Shown: positions 36,298-45,574 of the stretch, in pieces
Layout: every line of letters starts with the position of its first letter
How positions within the stretch are numbered: position 1 is the first letter of the stretch
NCBI GenBank assembly: GCA_027943335.1
Contig: BSBK01006754.1
Span: 834,001-898,000, forward strand
Length of the DNA: 64,000 bases
Origin: Chamaecyparis obtusa
Taxonomy: Eukaryota; Streptophyta; Pinopsida; Cupressales; Cupressaceae
Reading direction: 5' to 3'
Made by a program: the position numbers and the translations under genes
Notes under the pieces: model-generated
Told to the model about the DNA's origin: nothing
The model's database searches: none
What the model saw: the letters and a program-made list of their open reading frames with translations, nothing else

Positions 36298-37587
36298 CCC
36301 TCTCAAGACTTCACAAAGATCATAGTCTTTATTTTCTCTTAGCATTTGATATGCTGCGTATATTGCTGTTGCTGAGACTGAATTCTCTCTGCTAGAAGGA
36401 TATACCTTGTATCCCATAACCATTTCTGCAAACTTTACATCATCATCTCTTATGTTACTAATAGTCATCCGTCTTCCGTTAGTTATCACAGCTGTAGCAT
36501 CACGTACTGTATCATTTTTTATGCTTTTCAGAATTGGAATGCTCCTTGTGGAGCACAAACCTGCAACTTTCTCAATTACTTCCTTAGTAATCTTCATGGA
36601 TTGGTTCAACTGCATAAATTCACCATGAATCCTGCTCAATAAATGCCTTATCCACTCTTCCTCAACAACAACTGGAAATAATGCGATCTGTTTAAACTTT
36701 TTCTCTTCTAGTGCACAAAATTCTGGTTTGACTCCATCTCTCATCAGTTTGGTGAGATATAATTCTTTGATTGGATTTGTTCCCCAATCCTCTAAAGTGT
36801 AATGCACATATGCCCTCACATCTTCAACATGCAAAACTCCGTAGGGCACATCAGACAATGCCGCCTTAGGGTCAACCTCCACGGATTTATGTGGATGCTC
36901 TTTGCATTTGGGGCGAGGTCTTTCTGTTATATCGACAATAACTGGTGTGTCCATCCTTTTAAATTTAAATTTACTCGATTGACAAAGATTCGCACAAGTG
37001 AAATACCTCTTCTTCACAGATCTAGGGTTTCTTTGCAAATAGTCGACAAATCCTTTTGATCACCTTTGTTTCCCTTATGAGTTGCCTCTTCTTCTTCTTC
37101 TCTTGAAAGCTTTTGTGACAAATGAAGATTTATTTTGCCCTTTTGTTTGCACTTTTTCTAATTTGATAGTGTAATAAATGCATTGTACCCTAATTCCCTC
37201 TTTAAACACTAGTTCACTGTCTGAGACCTTTGATTTTAGTTGCGCACCCTTAAAACTTATTGGAGTATTCTGATGAAATTTGAAAACTTTTGTCCAAACC
37301 TTTTCTAACTTACTCGTCTGAAAAGACCAAGCACTAACTCCTTAAGAGGCTGTTAATCAATTTAGTAGTTATGCTCCCCCTAGGCCAAAAGCCTATCTTC
37401 AATTTCTAGTAGAGTTTGTAACCTTAGATCCTATTGCAGACCCTTCAGGTTGTTGACTTTGACTCTTCTTCACCCATTTTTGCTTAATTTGCTTGTGCAC
37501 TTCTTCAATTGATACTTTAGCCTTTCCCTTGTCCTCGTTTGATGCCTTTGTCTGTTCTTTCCTTCCTTTGTTCTCTAAACACCTATT

Positions 37588-38502
37588 CTATACAATTTTG
37601 CTTCGGCAATCTCTTGCAAAGTGTCCAAATCTGTTGCAACTATAGAAAACAACATTCCTATGACCATTTATGTTCATCATTTGTCTTTTATTTGTTGCGC
37701 ATTGCTTGGCAATGTGTCCAAAACCATTACATGCATAACACTTTATATTGCCTTGGTTGAAGGATAAGTTCTTCACAACACTCCTGCATTCACTTGCCTT
37801 ATGACCATGCCTATTACATTTGAAACATTGACTAGTAAAAGATGCATTGCCTTGATTCATCGTATTTCTACAATACACAACCTTATGACCAAATTTATGA
37901 CAAATAAAGCACTTACCATCATTCCTCTGAGCATTGGGTTGTCTTGTAGATAGGTTCTTGTTCATCTTCTTATCAGATCCAGACTTCTTTGATGCAGATT
38001 TTGAGGTTTCTCCTTCTTCATATTCAAGACCTCTTTTGTCACTTGGATTTCTTTGACTTTCAAGCAATGAGTATAGCTTGGCTGAGCTTACCATGAACTT
38101 TTCCTTATAGTCATTTGCAATCACAATGCCACTTTTTAGCTCCTCTTCAAGTTCTTTTGCTTCCTGCAAATCAGTAATAAGTCGTTTGTATTCCTTAGAT
38201 CTCTCTTTCAAGGATTGTTCTAGGTTTTCTTCATTTTTCCTCCTATCTTCAACATCCCTAGTCATCTTCATCATTATGGATGCCATCTCATGCTTCAAAT
38301 TAGCATTCTCTTGTTTGAGTTTCTCACATTCTGTAGTTTTCTCATTTAGATCATGGCTTAGCTATTCATTACCTCCTCTTGGCTTGCTTTAGTTGTGCCT
38401 TGAGCTATACAATGAATTCTTTGGCTTCTCTTAGTTCTCTTTTGGTCTGAGATCCAGATCATCAAGTGCTATTGTAAGATGCTTTTGCAAATTGGATTCC
38501 AT
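37588..38502 (-). pseudogene. NA-2 ORF1: coiled coil plus CCHC array
   Basis: Nucleic-acid-binding, Gag-like protein of NA-2. A Met at 38502 lies just inside the primer site; the first ~65 codons contain stops and shifts, then 38298-37588 is open (236 aa). Residues 1-80 of that piece are charged heptad-like coiled coil, followed by a Lys/Ser-rich linker. Three intact CX2CX4HX4C knuckles follow (C-F-I-C, C-F-K-C and C-Y-A-C starts), then a fourth whose first Cys is Phe. It ends C-R-S-K-I-V. No capsid (UBN2 or Retrotrans_gag) domain is recognisable. The matching ORF1 of NA-1c has the same plan. It probably packages element RNA, but that is inference. Confidence 0.75.
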
Positions 38503-38553
38503 TTTTCCTTCAGAGATCCCCCTCAAGCTGTTAGGCTTTCTTCAATGGACCAA

Positions 38554-38568
38554 TGCTCTGATACCAAT
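38554..38568 (-). other. NA-2 primer-binding site (tRNA-iMet type)
   Basis: On the minus strand ATTGGTATCAGAGC follows the LTR end ...CACTAACA. TGGTATCAGAGC is the standard initiator-Met tRNA site of plant LTR elements. Confidence 0.85.
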
Positions 38569-39890
38569 TGTTAGTGTGAAGGAACACTGAAATGGGGGGG
38601 GAGGTGAATTAGTGTTCTATAAATTCAAACCTTTAACAATTAGATTCCAATGCTGATTAAAACAACTTTTGAACTCACAAGAACTTGCAGCATATATCAT
38701 TAATCCACTTGAAAAACAAACATGCATGAACTCAAAGTATTAAGCTATCAAATCCACATAACACATTATAACACAAGTATTTTTCTTGTGGAAAACCCTC
38801 TTAGGGAAAAAACCAGAGTGGGGATGAAACCCACAATGACAATACTCTGCAAAATAAAGTCTTACATGTAAATATAGGGATTGCACATGCAATCAGGTTC
38901 AATGCTCAAAACAAAAGACCTTGGGCTACAACCCTAAGGAAGACTCGCTGTCTTACAAAATGATCACTACAATGATCTCAGATTGTTAAACTGTCAAAAT
39001 AACATCTGCTAATGTCTGATTACAGTTCCGTGTAAGCTTAAATGCCGATCCAATCCACAAAACCAGGACTTACCGCCCTATCACCTTGTTCTTCACAATC
39101 AGTTCATCTGCTAATGTCTGATTACAGTTCCGTGTAAGCTTAAATGCCGATCCAATCCACAAAACCAGGACTTACTGCCCTATCACCTTGTTCTTCACAA
39201 TCAGTTTATCAGATCTTTGAATTCTGCATCAAATCTTCTCTACTTCGCAGTCTGTTTCTATCTGACCATCAAAAACAATCTCTAATCTCATCCACACCTT
39301 AAAAAAATCCTAATCAATTCATTATATAGGTTCACATCAAAAGATTTGATCAAAACAAGTCAATTAAGCCTAAAACGTTCTTGGGAACACTAAAACGTTT
39401 GTTAAGTCGGCTACATCTAGAATTCATCATGTTTCCCTGCAACAAAAATCAAATTAGGTAGCTAACTTTGTCGGCTTTACAATTTAATTATCAAAGTTAG
39501 CGCCAATTACTTTTATCAATGTACACACCACAATCTAATCACCCTGTTGACCTGCAATTGTGTTGACTGTTAAAAACTGCATTTCAAATCTTCAAAACCT
39601 TACCAAATCTTAACATTATACCTTCAAATTCGGTGTGAAAAGTCTGTACTCATTCCTTATGTTTCCCCTAGATGCGCACTACAAGATCTTCCCTCTATAG
39701 ATCTCACCGGACCTTTCTATGTAGCCTGCCAGTGTACTCTGTTCTTCATCCTGGACTTAGTTAGATCTTCAACTGACTTTCGGTATGGGCTCCAAATTTG
39801 TCGCGGACGTGTATAGAATATCTAGACATCATGTAGTTGCCATCAATGACAACATTCACTCATAATGAGCACTCTATGCAGTGTCTCTTG
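38569..39890 (-). repeat. NA-2 5' LTR
   Basis: Starts (inner edge) TGTTAGTGTGAAGG on the plus strand and matches the three 3' LTR segments. Shows the C-tract near 38590 and the GTGGAAAACCC module (38788-38815). It has a 102-bp tandem duplication absent from the 3' LTR. The outer edge departs from the 3' LTR after GTGTCTCTT (39889), so the last few bases are altered. Confidence 0.8.
39003..39206. repeat. 102-bp tandem duplication in NA-2 5' LTR
   Basis: CATCTGCTAATGTCTGATTA begins at 39003 and again at 39105; the two copies differ by few bases. The 3' LTR has one copy (around 14225). Confidence 0.85.
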
Positions 39891-39903
39891 CCAAGAGTAT
39901 CAA

Positions 39904-41203
39904 TGTAAATACCGTATTGTCATGAGAAACTTATATGACACTAATTTATCCACTTGAAGCAAAGATACCAAACATATCATATGCATAATCGAACCGGCAA
40001 TAATATTAAATAGCTAATATGGTAACATAGATTCAAGTAGTCATTAACCAGCTAATGAAGGAATATGGGTTAATGGCAATGAAAATGATGCGATTCAGAG
40101 ATATTGAACCCATGAAGGTATTGGCGATACCAAGAATGGCGATTTAAGGATTGATATTATCAACAATGGTCAAGGGGGAAAAATGATATGTCTGCAAAGC
40201 AAATTAGACTAAACATATGGTTATCTGTATGGTGAGTAGTCAAAACAATTAATAACCAATATCAGTCGATGCAGATTCTAGTCTTAATCCACCGTCAATA
40301 ATAATGAATGATTGCAACAATAGTCACCATTTACATAAGGATCGATATAGACAAACACTTCAACAAGACATGGAACAATATGGAAGACATGAACGGTCAT
40401 TGAGAGCATCGATCGGTCAGCCTTGGCATCAAGAAGGTTATAACTTGGATAACTCATCGATGAATGGATTGTTTATTACCAAATCAACAACTATTATTTT
40501 AGTCAATGACAAGAGGCAAAACTAAATGGTGCAAACTCTATTAAAGACACGGCTTTATCAAAGCGACTCTTCATTGAAGAGGGAATATATATGAGGATTT
40601 CCACATCGCTCAATATCATTGATTATTGAATTTAGAATATAAAATATATTATTCCTTTGTGGATCACTTTGTTTAGAGCAGTAGATTTCTAAGGCAATCA
40701 ATGGTGCAAGTATTTATCTACATTATCAGTGACAGCATCATATTAGAAGCATAATTATATAAAGGCGTATCAGAGACGGCTTCCATTGTTCAGTACATAG
40801 TGATATAGATAAATCAGATACAGCCTGTGCAATACAGCATTGTTATTGTACCATATGACCTCTACATTGCATGTGACCCATCAGAGACAACATTGTTATT
40901 GTACCAGACAACCTGCATATTCACGTGGATCTATTGTATATATCAGAGACAACATTACGGGTTATCGAGCATATATTTCATTGTAATATCAGATACAGCC
41001 CATATATATTGTGATCATAATAATGGAATTATCATCATTATTTGGCAGGGTATGCATTTGGAATTATACTCATTCATTATCAGTCATTTCCCATTGTAAT
41101 TAAGCATCAAATAAAGCTTTCTGTTATCAGCAGTTGATTTATATTCACAAAATTGTGGAATTTCAAGTAGTGTCTCTAAATTAGATAAAAAGGGGACATT
41201 GCA
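39904..41203 (-). repeat. Possible minus-strand LTR
   Basis: Ends AAAAAGGGGACATTGCA, the reverse of the TGYAATGTCCCC start seen on gypsy-type LTRs here, and could begin at TGTAAATACC (39904). The right half repeats TATCAGAGACAACATT-like units (about 40725-41010), like the short arrays in the other LTRs. No matching TSD was found. Open frames inside carry no domain. Confidence 0.35.
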
Positions 41204-41708
41204 ACTTCACTCAAACTAGTTCTAGACCTCCAACTCAATCCATCTTATTCCTCGACAAAGACTTGAATTCCATACTTGGGAGATTGCTTGGTTTGACTCC
41301 AAGATGGGCAAAAGTCTCACAAACTCATCTCTCTGCCTGGGAGACTTTGAAATTGCTACCAAGGGCAACTAAAACCACTTCTCCTATTGCCAAGGCAAAA
41401 GATGGGGTCCCCATTTGCAATGGTGTGATGGTGTGAAAACCTCATGACACTACATAGAAAAGAACTAGGGAAAAATTTGACAGATACAAAACAAAAGTGA
41501 AAACTTGAGCAAAGCCAACAAAATATATGTGCACTAGTCTCATAAAAAGAGAACCGCCAAATTAGTACCATAATATATAGAATCAAACAAAGACCTTCGA
41601 GAACGGGAAACAAAATCCTTAGGTGTTAGTGTTCAGACATCAGAGGAGCCAAGAATATTAGAGAACCATTGCAGAATCTGAAAATGTATGGTTTTTAGGA
41701 TTAGAGCA
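41204..41708. other. Spacer, nothing recognised
   Basis: No gene, no clear repeat edge. May be internal or flanking sequence of the LTR-like stretch to its left. Confidence 0.3.
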
Positions 41709-42642
41709 TGTAATGTCCCCAATTTTAATAAAGTATATTAATTAGGTTAATTAATTAAGTGGTCTTAAAAGTTAAATAATATCATAAGGACTCATTTAAT
41801 TAATTAATATAATTATAAAAGGTCCCAATTAATAAAATAATCAATAATGTATGTCGACCTGTTTGTAACTTTCGAGAAACCTCTTGGAGGCCTTTAGAAG
41901 GCGATGGTTGGCAGTGTAGGAAAGCATTGTGGAGCATATGTTTTCTTGTATTTGCGATTCCATTTAGAATTGGATATTTGGTTGTATGCAGTTTTGGAGG
42001 TGGAAGATTCTCCCTAGTCTGTAATTGTAGTTTCGACAGTTAGCAGCCACCCTAGTCTGCCGTTCAAAATATCATCTCAAATATTTCACTTTGTACTTGA
42101 ATGTCAAATTTGTGAAGTTTCCCTTCGAGACAAATTTGTATTGTTGAATTTCATCAGAAATATATCTTGGATCTAAGAAGTACAATATCCTATTTGCAGC
42201 CATACATTCTCGTATTAGTAATATTGTTTGGTATAGCCAATTTATCAATGCGCAATTCTGGAATTAGAGGAAGATACGTTCATGTCCATGATCATTGCCT
42301 TCCGATTGATCTTGTAACATTGTCTATACCAATTACTTGTTTGACCGTACGGGTGGTATTGCTTTATCTGGGTTGTACGGGCATCAACTCAGAGATCTGG
42401 TATTGTATGACTGCATAGAGAGTGAGATTTTGTTGACTGCACATACATCTTGACCATACGGACTTGGGAGTTGATGGGTTGTTTCCACCATACGGAATTT
42501 GAACCAAACGGCTTGGACTGCATGCTTAGTGCGTGATTGTACGATGAGAACGTATACGTATGGGAGGGTGCACATCGTGGGCTAGCTATATGTAGTGAGC
42601 CAGGTGTGAGGCATCCAAGTACAGATGCAAGTTGGGGGATTG
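41709..42642 (+). repeat. Element F 5' LTR, left part
   Basis: Begins TGTAATGTCCCCAATTTT, as in Chr-1. Holds several TACGG-containing repeats (42346-42560). Interrupted by NA-1c at 42643. The LTR tail reappears at about 50591-50623 with the same TACGG motif, followed by a primer site. Confidence 0.6.
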
Positions 42643-43753
42643 TGTTAGCAATTTAAGTTGTCATTAATGTAAATCACAAACACCATTCCCATTGGTAAAG
42701 GTTCACCGGTCACTCACATTACTTCAAAGACACCGGTAGACTGAAAACAGAATGTATGCACCGATAGATTAAGAAAAGGGGATACACCGGAAGACCGATC
42801 CAAGTACACAGTACTGGTCTTATATTGTATACAGGGATGAACTGGGTATTAGAGTATACCGGTCTACTGCATAAAGATCCGCATCGGATTCTGCGGAGCA
42901 GTTTGAGTTAAAACCGGATTATACAGAACATCCACCGCTCAGAAGTGGAGTTAGCTTTTTAACAGGAGCTATCTTTATTTGTAAGGATGTTTTTAAAGGT
43001 AAACTCCAAATCAAAATGCAAAGGTTTTTGCTAGTTGCATGATTTATTGTTGAGTTTACAACCTGGCGGTTCTATGAATTAAGGGTTTCATGAAGGTGAA
43101 CTCTTTTATAAATACAAATCATAGGATGCAAGAAAAAGCGTTGTTGAAAGTTGTTGAGTAAACAGAGTAGTGAAGAGACATTTGCGAAAAGATCACAGTC
43201 ACCAAAGGTGAAAGGAAAAGAGATAGAAAAGATTCAACAGCCAGGCAAATCGGGGAAGAGATCAACAGGTATGATCTAATCAGACAATCAGTGTCATATG
43301 AGATCATTGCTTTTATAAGGTGTGAAAGAAAATTGAAATCCCTCTATCAGGGTGGACCTAATCGGTTCTTTGTAAAATCCTCTAATAGGGTAACATCTTT
43401 GTTGATGTTGAAAGACCTCTAACCAGACGATTCTTAACAGGGTTAAGATCTTAACCGATCATCTATAAAATCCCTTAACCAGGTAGCACCTTCACTAGTG
43501 CTTTGTAAGCTCCTAATAGGGCACATTCATTCTGCAATAGTGAAGTTGTGAGCTGTCTTACCATGGTTTTTTCCTTCTAACCGAGGGTTTTCACGTACAC
43601 ATCTTGTGTTGATCTGTGTATTTCAATTTATGCTTGTTGATGATTGTTTACATTATGCTTATCTTAGAAGAATAATTAAACAAGTGTTGAATTGGAATAG
43701 AAATAGCTTTTATTGATTCACCCCCCCCTCTCAGTAACCGGTTAGTAATAACA
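42643..43753 (+). repeat. NA-1c 5' LTR
   Basis: 1,111 bp, TGTTAGCAATTT...TTAGTAATAACA. TATA box TATAAATA at 43107-43114, GTGG...CACG module about 43563-43596, C-tract 43720-43733. Rich in ACCGGT. The last 24 bases are mirrored at the outer edge of the NA-1d LTR (52638), fixing the terminus. Confidence 0.85.
43107..43114 (+). promoter_or_regulatory. TATA box in NA-1c 5' LTR
   Basis: TATAAATA, conserved at the same LTR position in NA-1a (2986-2993), NA-1d (53281-53288, minus) and as variants in NA-1b and the NA-1c 3' LTR. Likely core promoter of the genomic RNA. Confidence 0.6.
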
Positions 43754-43767
43754 ATTGCTATTAGAGC
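43754..43767 (+). other. NA-1c primer-binding site, degenerate
   Basis: ATTGCTATTAGAGC directly after the LTR; two mismatches to the initiator-Met site TGGTATCAGAGC that NA-2 keeps. Confidence 0.65.
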
Positions 43768-43809
43768 TGAGTTCTCATATATAAAGCTTAACCGCTTGAG
43801 AGAAAGATC

Positions 43810-45069
43810 ATGGAGGGTTACAGGTATCAGAAACAGCTAGAGGAAGCCAACGACATCATTGCCTCTCTGGAGAATAGGCTGAGGAGATCACTTGCAAAAA
43901 TAAAGGAGCTGGCTCTGCAATTGAATGAGAGCAATGAGACCATTGATGAACTCTCTGGGTAGAGTGGATCTGATGAAGCTGAGGAGGCAATCTCTGAGCT
44001 CATGGAAAAGAACCAGATCCTAACTGATCAGATCTCCAATCTCAAAAGGGAGCAAGAAGAGAATGCCCCGAGGTTGACTGAACTGATTGAGAAAAAGACA
44101 AAAGCTGAAGATGAAAGAAACACAACAGTTAAGTCTTTAACCACCTCTGAAAAAGCAAGAAACTGGGCAGAGGAAGCTGTAGGGGGGAATGAATTTATCA
44201 TTTTGCAACTCCAAGAAGACATGCAAATTGTCACCCAAGAAAACGCCAACATGCAAAAGGGATGGCATGATAGGGATGAAGCATGCAAAAGACCGGCACT
44301 AGAGCTGTATCAACTGAAAGAACAGATGAAAGAACTTGAAGAAAGAAATCAAACCCTAAGAAGATACAATGAGAGCTCGGTCAAGCTTGATGAGCAACTT
44401 AAAGCTCAAAGAAAGCATAAAGATCACACCGGTCTTGGATTCACCAGTGAAGTCACCAAAGAGACTGGTGAGTCTTCTGGAGCTAAGATACACAAGAAAG
44501 AAAAGAACAGGCCGTTGGCACAAAAAGGCAAGAAGACCTTCAACACCTCTTGCACTCATTGTGGGAAACCGGGTCATAGAACAAATGACTACAGGAATGC
44601 ACCGGTAAACCCAAAGAATACCTACTACAAGAATTGTTGCAAGTATGGCCACAGGACCAATGAATGCTGGTCCAGCCCCACAATTGTGTCTAGTGGAAGC
44701 AGGGGAAGCTTCAAGGGCTACTGCTATGCATGCAATAAGTTTGGACACAAGGCTGAAGAATGCAGATCAAAGATATTGACATTCAGATCCCCAAGACCGG
44801 TATTTACCAAGAGAAACAAGAACCGGAGCACAACCAATTGTGCAAATTGTGGGATACACAGTCACAGTGACTCATGGAGTAAATCACCTAACACAAGAAG
44901 GGTGAAACCATGGAAGGCAACCGGGATAGTCTGCTATCACTGCAACAAAGCTGGACACCTAGCCAAAAATTGCAGGAATCGGTCATCTATCAAAAGGAAA
45001 GAATTGGTCAAACTAGTAGAGAAAATCTCATCCTCAAATGAGAAGATCAATAAGGAAGAGAAGACTTGA
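43810..45069 (+). pseudogene. NA-1c ORF1: coiled coil plus CCHC array
   Basis: 420 codons with a single TAG at codon 51 (43960-43962). Residues 1 to about 190 are a charged coiled coil with Leu heptads. A basic linker follows, then five zinc-knuckle positions: C-T-H-C at 248 (last Cys is Tyr), a second with first Cys replaced, C-Y-A-C at 305 (intact), C-A-N-C (His/Cys spacing lost) and C-Y-H-C at 375 (intact). The end is Lys/Ser-rich. No capsid domain is recognisable. Placed right after the primer site where gag belongs, and equivalent to NA-2 ORF1. Likely an RNA-binding Gag substitute. Confidence 0.8.
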
Positions 45070-45404
45070 AAAACAGTCAGATAGATTTGGTTCAAAAAGG
45101 AATCAAAGAGCTTCGTTGAGGAGAAAACAGAGGAAAGATCATCATCTGCTGATGGTGATATCTCTTCAGCAAACTAAGCCGTGAAGGCCTAGAGGGAATT
45201 GGTAGACCATCTACCATTCCCGGTAGGACTGGTGAGAACCGGACTCACTCAGTCTACAAGGATAATCGGACAGGTAAGAAGTAATCAACCTGGGTTTGCC
45301 AAACCGAAAAAGCCGGATCACCAGTTGGCAAAAACGGAAAGAAAAGTTAGGTAAGACATTTATTATTGTAGCTGTTTAACAAATAGTTACCGTTTGGTAA
45401 TTAC

Positions 45405-45574
45405 CTTTATGACCTAACCCTATAAAAGAAAGGAGAATTACTCATAAGTTTTACTTTTCTTTCTTTGTGATTAACGAATTCTTGTGCTAAGTAAAATTCT
45501 CGCGCTTTGATCACTGTGAGCTACTGTTTGTAATATTGATCAAGCGACCTTCTATGGTAATTGATTATCAAGAT
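45405..45574 (+). promoter_or_regulatory. Promoter-like region upstream of ORF2
   Basis: TATAAAAG at 45421-45428 followed by a CT-rich stretch (TTTTACTTTTCTTTCTTTG around 45449-45467) and the ATGGCC start at 45575. This is the layout of an ordinary plant core promoter and 5' leader. It lies between ORF1 and ORF2, where retroelements normally have none. Confidence 0.5.

Larger units (their letters stand above)
30910..36954 (-). pseudogene. NA-2 ORF2, split by two solo LTRs
   Basis: Long non-canonical ORF of NA-2. In order on the minus strand: an N-terminal block from Met at 36954 to 36298, then 34690-34222, 32880-32667, 32642-32460, 32321-32127, 32053-31682 and 31632-30910. The N block (for example R-M-T-I-S-N-I-R-D-D-D-V, then Y-D-L-C-E-V-L-R-G) aligns with NA-1c ORF2. 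The M-H-E-R-E-S-I-P block at 34461 aligns with NA-1c M-H-A-R-E-R-V-P. The last 240 aa are coiled coil and parallel the NA-1 C-terminus. Open pieces contain further stops. No RT, RNase H, protease or integrase motif is seen. Cellular role unknown; conservation of order between two diverged families argues it was a real protein. Confidence 0.75.
13824..39890 (-). mobile_element. NA-2: non-autonomous LTR element, split by four insertions
   Basis: Minus-strand element. The 5' LTR is 38569-39890, primer site 38554-38566, ORF1 38502-37588, ORF2 36954-30910, polypurine tract 30419-30408, and 3' LTR 30407-13824. The 3' LTR is broken by a solo LTR (14405-17104) and Tat-1 (17270-29962). ORF2 is broken by solo LTRs at 32886-34216 and 34696-36297. 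Removing the insertions with one TSD copy restores continuity with the intact 5' LTR and with the NA-1 ORF2 order. No pol domain is visible. TSD of the element itself could not be confirmed: TAGTG precedes 13824, but the 5' LTR outer edge is altered. Confidence 0.75.

Noticed and set aside
13596..41203. TGTAATGTCCCC at 13596 and GGGGACATTGCA at 41203 as terminal inverted repeats of one large element
   Set aside because: This motif is the LTR start of several gypsy-type elements here; two opposite LTRs explain it more simply, and no TSD was found.
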